In this document: one piece after another, positions 13,999 to 22,854 of the stretch
Layout of the letters: each line of letters begins with the position of its first letter
Numbering within the stretch: position 1 is the stretch's first letter
IMG/VR virus record: IMGVR_UViG_3300012189_000006
Coordinates: 1-40,918 of that record
Length of the DNA stretch: 40,918 bases
From: a virus
Reading direction: 5' to 3' (one strand)
Notes under the pieces: generated by a model
Seen by the model: only the letters and a program-made list of their open reading frames with translations
The model's database searches: none
What the model was told of the DNA's origin: nothing
Position numbers and translations under genes: made by a program

Positions 13999-14463
13999 TT
14001 AAGCTTCTGCCAGCTTCGCCAACATCTTATCCCTGTTGTCCTTTGCCACCTGCAACTGTTGTTCCATTCGAGTCACGTCGTTCTTCAGGCCTTCAATCAC
14101 CCCCGTGTACTTGACTTGTGCATCAGTTGCCCTTGTAGCCCACTCATCAATGGCGGCCTGAGCAACAGCCTTAGCCGCGTCGGTAGCACTACGAGCGTCC
14201 TGTATGCTCTTGTTCGTTTCCTCAGTGACCCTACGTAGCTCAGTAGCGAGAAACGTTTGCCGGTCAGTCAGAGCCCTGTCTAGTTTCTCGAGTTCAGTTT
14301 TCCTATCACTGATTGAAGCATCCAGGTCTGCTTTCACCTTCTGTGCTTCAACTACAGCCTGCTTTGAGTTTCTCGCGGTCGTTATCACGTCCTTTAGCTT
14401 CGCGAAAGCGACGTAGTGGTTTTCCAACTGTTCCGCGATGCTGAACGCTTCACTCTCATCCAT
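13999..14463 (-). CDS. Coiled-coil protein, 154 aa
   Basis: Almost entirely heptad-like helix from residue 10 to the end, with frequent Ala, Lys, Glu and Gln and no Cys or Trp clusters except one Trp near 108. Likely an elongated oligomeric coiled coil. In this position it could be a trimeric fibre stalk, a tail chaperone or an internal virion protein. ATG start. Confidence 0.75.
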   Translation of the reverse strand: MDESEAFSIAEQLENHYVAFAKLKDVITTARNSKQAVVEAQKVKADLDASISDRKTELEKLDRALTDRQTFLATELRRVTEETNKSIQDARSATDAAKAVAQAAIDEWATRATDAQVKYTGVIEGLKNDVTRMEQQLQVAKDNRDKMLAKLAEA

Positions 14464-14472
14464 TAACCCCTC

Positions 14473-14841
14473 CTACAACTTGAACTGCGGCTTGCACACC
14501 ACTACTACGGTCAATGACGTTGTACCATCTCCTGCAGTCACGTGAGGATAAATGAGCAACGGGTTCTCAAGGATCTGCTTCAACCCTGCAGCCGTGAACG
14601 TCAAAGCGTTGGCCTGAGGGTCCCTCAAGATGATGTCCGCACCCGTAACGATCGGAGACGTGTTGGTGCCTTTCAGTGAAACACTACCACCTACTCCGAA
14701 GGTACCAGTCACGTGGAAGCATTTCTCTGACTGCCACGGGATCTCCTGCCCATCCCCGTTATCGCCGTTCAGGAGACCTGACCACGTGATCACCACAACT
14801 CCGTTGGCCCTTGTTGTGACAACTGCGCTCCTAGTCGCCAT
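14473..14841 (-). CDS. Beta-rich virion protein, 122 aa
   Basis: Small strand-rich protein with a Gly/Asn/Asp loop (LLNGDNGDGQEIPW, residues 23-36) and Val-rich strands at the C-terminus. No family recognised. It overlaps the stop of the ATP-grasp gene by 11 bp and is probably coupled to it. Best read as a structural or decoration protein. The joint translation with the ATP-grasp enzyme raises the possibility that it is a substrate, which is speculation. Confidence 0.7.
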   Translation of the reverse strand: MATRSAVVTTRANGVVVITWSGLLNGDNGDGQEIPWQSEKCFHVTGTFGVGGSVSLKGTNTSPIVTGADIILRDPQANALTFTAAGLKQILENPLLIYPHVTAGDGTTSLTVVVVCKPQFKL

Positions 14842-16096
14842 CAGACACCCCTCTCAGGAGTTCTGGCACCTCACGTATTGCCCTTTCGCCTATGTCCAAA
14901 CGGTACTGTACATCAGGTACTAGTACCTTTCTAACGCGTTCGTACACAACCTTGCGTGACTCAGTCACCGTAGGTCCCACAGCAGTCATTATTCCTACAA
15001 TCCCGTCGTTACCTGCAGTTACAAGGTCGCCATCCCCGTCAAGCATCACGTCGCCGAGGTGGAAGTGCTTCATCAAGTTGTCAGGCATCCTAATAGGCGT
15101 ACCCTGCTCCTCAGCAAGTTCCTCCACGTTGTCACCAGGATGAGGTGGTACCGTCATCGTAACACCCGTTGCGAAGCCAAAGTTCACTTTGAACTGCTTC
15201 GCTTGACCCCTCGCAACGTCGCTAAACATCCTTCCAATCTCCATGTCCAATAGTTCCACCATAGTCTGAATCGCGTCATAGCCAAGACGCGGAGTAAACT
15301 CCAAAGCAAACCCACCTTTGGTGTTAACATCCAAAGGCCCTCTGTAGTCGACACGACGCAGGTAATTGGTGAGCTTAAGAAGAGTATCCTTAGCGAGCTT
15401 GGGTCGCGCGTGCCTGTAGAAGAACACGACGTTGCCCATACACCCAGTGTTTGGACCGAGACCACCGGTGAGAAATCGCTTTTCCTCCAAAGTGGAGTTA
15501 ATCGAATGAAACACCCAGTCTTGACCATTGAACCACCCCTCAATGCTGACTTCTAGACCTTCGACTTTTTCCTGTAACTCGAAGTCCAAATCCTCTCCTA
15601 CGGCTCGTGCAACACGTTCCATGTCCTTGACTAGTTCCTCGTTACTGTCAGCTACAACCGTCAACGCCGCAGGAATGTCCTTCCCGTGTGGCTTGAACAC
15701 CAACGGTTTGCCGTGGTGCTGCGCAAACTCAATACCCTCCTTAATGTTAGTGAACCCAGCTGTAGGTGGCACCTTAATGCCAGAGGCTGCCATCAGTCGA
15801 GTGGCGAAAAGACGATCATGCTCCAAAGCATCGTTGAAAGTGCCGCCGCAACAAACAGCAAATCCGCGCCGACGAAGCTCGTCTGCTTTCTTTCCAGCTC
15901 CGGTGAAATCGAACACAACAACGCTATCGTCGTCAACACGAACAGACTCAACCAGAGGAACAAGGCCTTCACCTACCCTTCCTCGGGACTTCCTGTTGAC
16001 CTCTTCCTGGTAGAACTTAACCTCGTTGCCCTCAGCTTGTATACGCTGCGCCAAGCTCAACGAGAACCCCTTGACGCTGTAGAAGAAGAACTTCAT
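14831..16096 (-). CDS. PurD-like ATP-grasp ligase in the virion operon
   Basis: 421-residue ATP-grasp enzyme closest in motif to phosphoribosylamine-glycine ligase (PurD). Seen are GPNTGCMG at 214-221 (PurD has GPNTGGMG), an ATP-binding Lys in VFKPHG (132-137), the EGLEVSIEGWF strand (179-189) and the metal-binding EFTPRLGYD (266-274; PurD has EFNxRFGDPE). The N-terminal domain (1-85) is a degenerate pre-ATP-grasp fold without the usual PurD GGREH start. A larger open frame begins at 16222, but the ATG at 16096 overlaps the previous stop in ATGA and begins a typical strand. Such ligases join a carboxylate to an amine using ATP. Its substrate is unknown; purine synthesis, protein modification and base hypermodification are all possible. 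Confidence 0.85.
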   Translation of the reverse strand: MKFFFYSVKGFSLSLAQRIQAEGNEVKFYQEEVNRKSRGRVGEGLVPLVESVRVDDDSVVVFDFTGAGKKADELRRRGFAVCCGGTFNDALEHDRLFATRLMAASGIKVPPTAGFTNIKEGIEFAQHHGKPLVFKPHGKDIPAALTVVADSNEELVKDMERVARAVGEDLDFELQEKVEGLEVSIEGWFNGQDWVFHSINSTLEEKRFLTGGLGPNTGCMGNVVFFYRHARPKLAKDTLLKLTNYLRRVDYRGPLDVNTKGGFALEFTPRLGYDAIQTMVELLDMEIGRMFSDVARGQAKQFKVNFGFATGVTMTVPPHPGDNVEELAEEQGTPIRMPDNLMKHFHLGDVMLDGDGDLVTAGNDGIVGIMTAVGPTVTESRKVVYERVRKVLVPDVQYRLDIGERAIREVPELLRGVSDGD

Positions 16097-16362
16097 CCCA
16101 TCAACATCTGCAGTAGTGGTAGCATTTGCATACCCGTTTGTACACCTTGGCCAAGACCACCTTGCTGTTGGGGCTGCTGTTGAGGTTGCTGCTGTTGTTG
16201 TCCTAACTGTGTTTTCAACCACATCAACAGGCGTTGTCTTCGGCGTTCCTCTTCACCCTGCCTCGCTTGGTCAGCAGCACCTGCTCCGCCGCTTCTGCCA
16301 AGAGACTCCACAGGCATTCCTGCCATTAGGACCTCAGCGAGACCTCCCATGTCACCATTCAT
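16093..16362 (-). CDS. Small Gln-rich virion-region protein, 89 aa
   Basis: Helical protein with a Met/Gly-rich N-terminus, a basic helix (RRRQRLLMWLKTQ) and a polyglutamine/proline stretch (about residues 54-67), ending in a Met/Leu-rich hydrophobic tail. It has no family match by eye. Located four bases after the 1515-residue internal protein and coupled to the ATP-grasp gene. The composition is shared with the Gln/Met-rich protein at 20914, suggesting a common role among internal or ejected virion proteins. Confidence 0.7.
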   Translation of the reverse strand: MNGDMGGLAEVLMAGMPVESLGRSGGAGAADQARQGEEERRRQRLLMWLKTQLGQQQQQPQQQPQQQGGLGQGVQTGMQMLPLLQMLMG

Positions 16363-16366
16363 GTCG

Positions 16367-19300
16367 TCACCTCGCCGCTGGCAAAGGCATCTGCTGCCTC
16401 GTGATTAACTCGCGTTCCGCAAGCTCTCGTGGCAACCCACGTACAGCGCGTTGAGCAGGAGTCTGCATTCTCTCCTGCATATGACGTTGTAGGTCCTGTG
16501 GAGTAATCTGCTGTCCCCACTTCTTCATGAACCCAACTGCAGCTGACTGGTCACCATTCAACAACGAGTCAACAGCGTCACGCTTCTCGAGACGATACTC
16601 CTGTGACATATTGAAGAGCGTCCTCGACAACGTCCTCGTATTGTACGCAGCTGTGGGTGGTAGACCTACCACGTTGAGTACCTCACCGAAGGGCGTCGTC
16701 TCGTACATGAACCTGCCACGTTGGTCAACGGCGTACCTACGTTCAATGTTCTCGAAGCTCCTCTTCGCCTTACCACCAAACCTGTACTGTGGAATGAGCG
16801 TTGTACCAATAGAATCCTTCAACCTACCCCACGCCTTTTCACCTTCATCCGTGGTACGTCCCGACACAGTGTTCGACAAGTCACTCAAGAACTTGTAGAA
16901 CGGCAACCCAAAGATGTCTCTTACAATGTGTTGCGTAAAGAACCTACGCGTGTCTACGCCAACCATATCTGTCAAATACGGTATACCTAACCAGAACCCC
17001 GTAAACGCCGCAAACCTTAGTAACCTCGAAGGCTCGTGCTTCAAAATAGCGTCTGAGAAACCGCGACGCATCTGGTTCACATAAAACTGCGTAATGTGCC
17101 CTGGGAACGACAACAACATAGTGGACAGCCGGCCCAGAGGGTTACGCCCCAACGCGAAGAGGAGAGGCGCCATCGACCCTGGACTAAAGCCACGTTCAAC
17201 ACGGAACGCCGCTTCCAAAGCCTTCATCTGTGCCTGGGACATCATCAAGTCAGGGAAAATCTTGCTCTGTGCAGAAAATCCCGCTCTCAGGACTTTGTCC
17301 GAGCTTGCACCACGTGCTATGGCCTCTTCCATAGCCGCAATACCCGTAATCCCCCTAGTGACATTCTCAGCAAACTGGTGTGGCGACAGCACTACCTGGG
17401 TGAGCTTCCTGTCCCACTCGAGTGCCTTCTGCTGCCAACCACGTTCTGCACGAACACCCGGCCCGTACACTCTCCCAAACTCCGTGAAAATGCCAGGAAC
17501 GTCGACACCCGTAGCACCCTTCTGGATGTACTTTGCCAACGGCCCCGCCAACCTGCCAGTCTCCATCCATGTGCTCAACATCTGGTTTGCGTGCAACAAC
17601 GCAGTGTCAGGACCTAGAGCACCCCTAAACCACGCGTTCCGCATGATCTGTGCTGCAGCATTAATGTCCGGTAGACCAAACATCTCGTGCCCGAGCTTAA
17701 CGTTGACCCACTCAACCATCTGCTGCATCGTTCTATCAGCCCACATTGGACGATGCGTGATCGCGTTGTTAAGCTGCATCTCCAAGAAGCCACGTTCCGT
17801 GAACGGGTTCTTAGCACCTGGAAGAGACTTCACAAGCGGATCGTACTTGTTCAGCACAGGCACCATCTGTAGCTTGAACTCCGTGTCCGTGACAAACTTC
17901 TCCAACATCTGGAAGAAGTCCTTGTTGTGCTCAAGCTTCGCCTTCGGCAGTACAAACTGTGTGTACGTCTCGTTCGGCAACGCGTCTCGTAGGAACCTAG
18001 GTACCCCTTCAGGTGACGTTACCACGTCACTCATGTCAAACACTTCATTCCTAACGGCACGAAACGTCTGTGCCGGCACCTTCCCCCTCTCAGGGAACCT
18101 CATAAACACGTCACGGAACCTCGCAAACTGCTTCGGATCTAGCTTTGCACGTAACGTGGGATCGAGCATCTCGTACCGCTGCGCGTCCATGAAGTGTTGG
18201 CGGAATGCTGCCCACACAGCGTCCATGTCTGTTGGGTATTTCGCCGCGTTGGCAAAGCTCTGCGAGTCCTTTAGGAAGCCCTGCGCTCTAGCACGTTGCT
18301 CATAGTCCGTCAACAGCGCGTTGAACTGTCGCAGGAACTGACGCTCATTGTCGTTAGCTGGCCTAGCCGTACCCTGTCTCAAAGACAACGCTCGCGCAGA
18401 CGCAGGTGTATTTTTACCACCACCTACCAGCCTTTCAAGGCCTTGTACGTACTCCTGCACCTTTGGCATCCGTTCCGCGTATGCCGTTTCAGCGTTGATC
18501 AAGTCACGAGTCGCTTGTCTAATCAGAGGAGACCCACTGTTAGCACCTCCAGCCATTGGGTTGGCAATACGTATCCGTCCTTCAGCTGGCCTCTCAGGAC
18601 TCATCCTGTTGGCAAGACTTACAAGAGACCGCGGGTACTCAAACCTACCACCTGCCCCGCCAGCAATAGGCTTGTAGTCCCTCAAGAACTGCTCAACCTG
18701 TGGCTCAGGAATACCAAACATCCTACCTAGGAACCTGTGCTCCTCTGGCGTGACTGCGTCGTTACCCTTCTGCAACACTCTGTTATGCAACGCTATTGCG
18801 CGTCCAATGTCGGGTGTCACCGTAGGTGCAACACCACCTTCTCGACCTGGCGCTTCTGCACTATAGAACATCACTTCATATCCACCGTCCGGTGTCCGAA
18901 ACATACGTGCACCAAAACCTTTGGCACGTGCTGCGGAAAACACTTGCATGGCCTCAGGCCTGGATGCCAGGTCTTCAACCGTGCCGACCTGTGCACCTTC
19001 TCTCAGGTCGATAGGCCTTACAAGTTGCGTCTGTTCTGTCTTCGGAAGCTCACTCGTCCGTACCTCAAGAGGTGCAGCACGTTGCATCAACACGCCTTGC
19101 TTCTGCAGATTGATGCGCTGTTCCTTAGTCAACTGCTTACCCTGTGCAACAGCTTCGAACGCTGACTCACCCGTAGCTGGGGACTTTATCTCTACAGGCT
19201 GCTTCGGAGCATCACGCGTCGTTAGCAAGTACGAATGAGCCTCCCGAAGGGACTCAAAGTCACGTACCTTACCGCCATTACCGATCAGACGAACAACGCT

Positions 19301-20914
19301 CTTCTCGCCAACCTTCTTGACCTGCAACTCGAGACCCTTATCCTCAGCAAACCTACGCAGTAGGCCAATCTTAGGGAACGGCGCCTCCGGAGGTTTTTCG
19401 GGAAATCGTACCGCGGTCATAGTTTCTCGGAAGTATTTGCTAAGCTCCTCTGGACTCATCGTTTCAACAAGAGGAGTTGATATAAACCTTCCACCTGAAG
19501 GCGTCTCTGGTTCACGTGGTCGGCCAGGAAGGCCCGTCACTTCACCCTCGGCACGACGGAACCGACGTAGTTCCACTGCAGCCTCGAGCATCATCTTGTC
19601 AAGAGGCATCTTCTCTACTTCCTGCAAGGCGCGCTCACGCGGAATGTTCCTTCGCATCAACGCTTGTACGGCCACGACCTTAGCTTGGTCTGGAGTGAAT
19701 GTAGCACGTGGTTCACGCTCCGTAGGAGGCGCTGTCTCTTCCAGAATACTGCGAGCAGCAGCAGCGAGCCTACGACGTACCGGTTCATCCACAAGGCTAA
19801 CATCTGGCAACTCACCTGTGGGTGTCCCACCACGCAGCGCCTGCGTCAGCTTCGCAGTCTGCTGTTCACGTACAATCTGCTCAGAACGTTCCACAACCTC
19901 GCGAGGTGCTGTACCAGCAACAGGCTTACCGCGACGGAACTTTAGGAGACCTCGCTGTACTAGCTCCGTAACGTCAGGAAGCTCCGCCAAGTCCTGTTGT
20001 TTCTCCAAGTTGGCGGCGACCGTCGCAGCTTTATCCGCAGGCGTTTCTGTTGCGATAGGACCTCGTGGAGACTGAGCAACAACCGTGACAGGCCCTTCCG
20101 GCGTAGACACTTTTGAGCCAATAGCGGAGACAGGCTCATCCGGAGGAGAAGGAGGCACAACCTCCGGTTCGGTCGTGAGCCTGTCTCCGCGTCTTACAAT
20201 TCGTCGCATAGCAGCTTCACCCACACGCTGCTCACGCATCATAGCCTGCGTGCCAAGCTCAGCAGCAGGCGTTACACGTGGCATGCCACCAAATGGCAAA
20301 CTGAGCGCAGTCTCCCCAATTGCCCTTACGACGGGATCGCCCTGTAACACACGAGGCAACATAGGCTCGATACCACGTCGGAACGTCGGCTCCACCACAG
20401 CGGTCACAGGTGCAAATGCACCACGCACTGGTGCTATCACTGACATGGCTCCGCCAAGAGCGCGTTCTAACGCAGACGCTCCTGGTCGGAAGATTTGTTT
20501 AATACCCTCAGTGAACTGCTGAGGTGCCTCACGAATCTCCCTACCAAACGTCGACGCAGTCTCGAGAGCTGCCTCAGAGAGGCCACGCATCAAACCACCT
20601 GGCGACAAATCCGCCTCGCTGCGAGGTTGCCATGTACGCATCGCCATACGAGACTCTTCAGGTGAAACCGTCGTCTGACGTTGGAACTGACGCATTTGCT
20701 CAACGTCAGGTATAGGACTACGATCACCTGGCCTACGGATAGGTGAAGGTCTACCCTTCAAGTACGCATCGACGGCTTCCCCAGTATGCCCAGACTCTCG
20801 CAGGAATTTCGCACGCCCCGCCACCCCACTGAGGATTTCTTGGTCAGAGAAACCCTGCTGACGGAGCGTACGAATCTCGAACGACATTCCAGGGAAGTCT
20901 TCTTCGAGAGACAC
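16367..20914 (-). CDS. Very large internal virion (ejection) protein, 1515 aa
   Basis: The largest gene of the genome. The N-terminus has a short helical motif (GFSDQEILSGV) common in big phage internal proteins, followed by long Pro, Arg and Glu-rich low-complexity stretches (about 60-560) and a more globular second half. Around residues 1290-1370 the sequence turns hydrophobic (LLSFPGHITQFYV, FTGFWLGIPYLT), suggesting membrane interaction. No lytic transglycosylase motif was seen. Short-tailed phages eject such proteins to build a channel through the envelope, and no tape-measure candidate exists elsewhere. GTG start shares a base with the upstream stop. Role is inferred from size, composition and order. 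Confidence 0.8.
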   Translation of the reverse strand: MSLEEDFPGMSFEIRTLRQQGFSDQEILSGVAGRAKFLRESGHTGEAVDAYLKGRPSPIRRPGDRSPIPDVEQMRQFQRQTTVSPEESRMAMRTWQPRSEADLSPGGLMRGLSEAALETASTFGREIREAPQQFTEGIKQIFRPGASALERALGGAMSVIAPVRGAFAPVTAVVEPTFRRGIEPMLPRVLQGDPVVRAIGETALSLPFGGMPRVTPAAELGTQAMMREQRVGEAAMRRIVRRGDRLTTEPEVVPPSPPDEPVSAIGSKVSTPEGPVTVVAQSPRGPIATETPADKAATVAANLEKQQDLAELPDVTELVQRGLLKFRRGKPVAGTAPREVVERSEQIVREQQTAKLTQALRGGTPTGELPDVSLVDEPVRRRLAAAARSILEETAPPTEREPRATFTPDQAKVVAVQALMRRNIPRERALQEVEKMPLDKMMLEAAVELRRFRRAEGEVTGLPGRPREPETPSGGRFISTPLVETMSPEELSKYFRETMTAVRFPEKPPEAPFPKIGLLRRFAEDKGLELQVKKVGEKSVVRLIGNGGKVRDFESLREAHSYLLTTRDAPKQPVEIKSPATGESAFEAVAQGKQLTKEQRINLQKQGVLMQRAAPLEVRTSELPKTEQTQLVRPIDLREGAQVGTVEDLASRPEAMQVFSAARAKGFGARMFRTPDGGYEVMFYSAEAPGREGGVAPTVTPDIGRAIALHNRVLQKGNDAVTPEEHRFLGRMFGIPEPQVEQFLRDYKPIAGGAGGRFEYPRSLVSLANRMSPERPAEGRIRIANPMAGGANSGSPLIRQATRDLINAETAYAERMPKVQEYVQGLERLVGGGKNTPASARALSLRQGTARPANDNERQFLRQFNALLTDYEQRARAQGFLKDSQSFANAAKYPTDMDAVWAAFRQHFMDAQRYEMLDPTLRAKLDPKQFARFRDVFMRFPERGKVPAQTFRAVRNEVFDMSDVVTSPEGVPRFLRDALPNETYTQFVLPKAKLEHNKDFFQMLEKFVTDTEFKLQMVPVLNKYDPLVKSLPGAKNPFTERGFLEMQLNNAITHRPMWADRTMQQMVEWVNVKLGHEMFGLPDINAAAQIMRNAWFRGALGPDTALLHANQMLSTWMETGRLAGPLAKYIQKGATGVDVPGIFTEFGRVYGPGVRAERGWQQKALEWDRKLTQVVLSPHQFAENVTRGITGIAAMEEAIARGASSDKVLRAGFSAQSKIFPDLMMSQAQMKALEAAFRVERGFSPGSMAPLLFALGRNPLGRLSTMLLSFPGHITQFYVNQMRRGFSDAILKHEPSRLLRFAAFTGFWLGIPYLTDMVGVDTRRFFTQHIVRDIFGLPFYKFLSDLSNTVSGRTTDEGEKAWGRLKDSIGTTLIPQYRFGGKAKRSFENIERRYAVDQRGRFMYETTPFGEVLNVVGLPPTAAYNTRTLSRTLFNMSQEYRLEKRDAVDSLLNGDQSAAVGFMKKWGQQITPQDLQRHMQERMQTPAQRAVRGLPRELAERELITRQQMPLPAAR

Positions 20915-21543
20915 TATCTCTCCATTCCCGGCATGCCACTTGGTGCAGGAGCCCTGAAGCCCCTACCCTGCTCCTGACTAGGCGACGACATTGGGCCCAT
21001 CACACCTTGCATCTGTGCCTCGCGGAGCAGCTGTTGAAACTCAGGCAACTGATGCAGGTCTTCAAACCCAAGGGCGAGGTTCTTCAACATTGTCTGAAAG
21101 TCCTGTTGTTCCTGAGCACGCGATGACTCTTCCATGAACTTCCCGAATTCCTCGTCGCCAAACCGAGACTTCATCATGTTGATCATGAACGCGTTCTGGC
21201 TCTTCTTGTTGTGATGCTCCTGCATTGCATTTCCTAGGTGCTGTCGAAAGTCGTTCAGCCTCTTCTGCAACACTCTGCCACGTAGACCTTGCAGCTGCTG
21301 CATAACACCAGGAATAGCTTCCTTGCGAGTACCTTGCGCTCCTAGGAACTGCTCCATCAGCTCAGGTGGAATCTCCTGCTCGCCAAACTGCCCTTGGAGC
21401 TGAAGTACACCAGGCAAAGCCGCGCCTGTAGGGTTCTCTCTCTCAGCCTTGCGTTGGCGGAGCTGTTCCATGAAACGCATGATCTGCTGCGTTTGTTGGA
21501 TCCCTGACCCTAGGTCGAACCCACCTCGTCCGCCGTTAGGCAT
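20914..21543 (-). CDS. Internal virion protein, Gln/Met-rich, 209 aa
   Basis: Helical, Gln, Met and Leu-rich protein with Gly-rich ends. It resembles the small partners of large ejection proteins in composition only. The N-terminus (PNGGRGGFDLGSG) and the C-terminal GMPGMER are disordered, with helices from 15 to 175. The stop TAG shares a base with the GTG of the 1515-residue gene, so the two are coupled, which supports a joint role in the core of the virion. Confidence 0.75.
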   Translation of the reverse strand: MPNGGRGGFDLGSGIQQTQQIMRFMEQLRQRKAERENPTGAALPGVLQLQGQFGEQEIPPELMEQFLGAQGTRKEAIPGVMQQLQGLRGRVLQKRLNDFRQHLGNAMQEHHNKKSQNAFMINMMKSRFGDEEFGKFMEESSRAQEQQDFQTMLKNLALGFEDLHQLPEFQQLLREAQMQGVMGPMSSPSQEQGRGFRAPAPSGMPGMER

Positions 21544-21551
21544 TTATCACC

Positions 21552-22355
21552 TCACGTCAACAACGCGAACATTAAGAGCGGGAGTAGTGAACCGACGGCT
21601 GATCCCGCCTCCGCCCCTGCCGTAGGTCCTGACGTTCCACCACCCCGTGTAAACTGTGTTGTGCTTGGAGGTGCGAACGGCACATTGAAGATCGGATTAT
21701 TCGCGCCACCCATTAGTATCTGCGCAAGGGAAATAGGTGTCTGAGCACGTTGAACCGCAAGCCCCCTCTCCTGGCCTTCCAAGCCTGCCTGGGCTTGAGG
21801 CCCTGCTAGAGCAAACTGGAAGGCTTGAGACAAGCCAGGGATGGCTGCACCATACCTTGCCGCCGCACCTCTCTGCAACTCACTCGTGGCAGCCCTTCCA
21901 AACTCCCTCGTAGCACGCGTCGTCAGATCCTGCTCGGCACTGCCACCAGGTGCACCTGCACGTATCGCTGCGCTGGAAATACCTGGCAGCACCGTCTCAC
22001 TGAACGACTGTTCCAACGGAGAGATGATCGACCTCGGAGTAGAGCTGAGAAGGTCAGCACCTCCCGCACCTAGAATACCTGCAAGAGGTCCTCCTGCAGC
22101 TCCTATTTGTCCCGGTAGTGCTCGTTCCGCTTGCCCTGTTTGCAACGCGCCAAGTAGTGGATTCTGCGCACCTGCCACGGCCTGCTGTAGCATCGGAACG
22201 GCCTGCTGCTCTGTACCAAACTGGAGTTGGGCTTCACCTACTTCAACGGGCGTCAACTGTCGTATCAGCTCTTCCTGGGCAGGGGAGATGTTCTGGTTAG
22301 TCACCGTGCTTCCACGTTGACTTGACTGACTACCACCGCCGAAGAAGCCACCCAT
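21552..22355 (-). CDS. Internal virion protein, Ala/Gly-rich, 267 aa
   Basis: Starts with a Gly-rich MGGFFGGGSQSS segment, then ISPAQEELIRQLTP, a pattern common to phage internal or ejection proteins of podovirus-like genomes. The rest is Ala, Gly and Gln-rich helix, and the C-terminus ends in a hydrophobic stretch (VGSLLPLLMFALLT) that could insert in a membrane. The start ATG overlaps the previous stop (TAATG). With the next two genes it forms a likely three-protein ejection set. Confidence 0.8.
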   Translation of the reverse strand: MGGFFGGGSQSSQRGSTVTNQNISPAQEELIRQLTPVEVGEAQLQFGTEQQAVPMLQQAVAGAQNPLLGALQTGQAERALPGQIGAAGGPLAGILGAGGADLLSSTPRSIISPLEQSFSETVLPGISSAAIRAGAPGGSAEQDLTTRATREFGRAATSELQRGAAARYGAAIPGLSQAFQFALAGPQAQAGLEGQERGLAVQRAQTPISLAQILMGGANNPIFNVPFAPPSTTQFTRGGGTSGPTAGAEAGSAVGSLLPLLMFALLT

Positions 22356-22795
22356 TACAGTTTCTTATGGAAGACCATTCGGAACGGCCTAAGGCCAGTA
22401 AGTCTCATGTACGCCTTCAACTTCGTCCATGGACCATTCTCGTCCAAGAAGCTGACGATCGCCTCACACCCACGTGCTTCAGCCCACTGCTCCACGACAC
22501 GCTGCGCCGTACGAGGTGAATAGTGGTCAGGGTTTTGTACCCAGACTAGCACGCAAATTTTGCCAAAAAAGTCGTGCTCGAGCACGGACGCGATCATACA
22601 GCTTCGACCGTACTTCAGGATGAGCGTCTCCGGGTCGTTGAAGTGTTTCATCACGTACTTCTGAGCCACGTCGTTGTTCGGAAGGCATTCCATCAACAAC
22701 GCCTGCAGGGAGTCCAGCGTCTGAACACGCTCGATGTGCAGCTCGGAACCCGAGGGTGAGCTCTCCTTCGTCTCCACAACGTTGGCAACGTCCAT
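22355..22795 (-). CDS. GNAT-like protein of the virion operon, 146 aa
   Basis: Alpha/beta protein that looks like an acetyltransferase-type fold: strand SCMIASVLEH, strand ICVLVWVQNP, helix TAQRVVEQWAEARGCEAIVSFL and terminal strand FRMVFHKKL. The acetyl-CoA binding Q/RxxGxG/A loop is not evident. A similar small protein is found between tail and ejection genes of several podoviruses, where it is thought to act in assembly. The start at 22795 is forced, because a stop lies in frame just upstream. Confidence 0.7.
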   Translation of the reverse strand: MDVANVVETKESSPSGSELHIERVQTLDSLQALLMECLPNNDVAQKYVMKHFNDPETLILKYGRSCMIASVLEHDFFGKICVLVWVQNPDHYSPRTAQRVVEQWAEARGCEAIVSFLDENGPWTKLKAYMRLTGLRPFRMVFHKKL

Positions 22796-22854
22796 ACTCT
22801 GGTACCCCCTTCAACCTCTCTCCAAGCTCTTCGCTTGTGAGCTCACGAACGACG

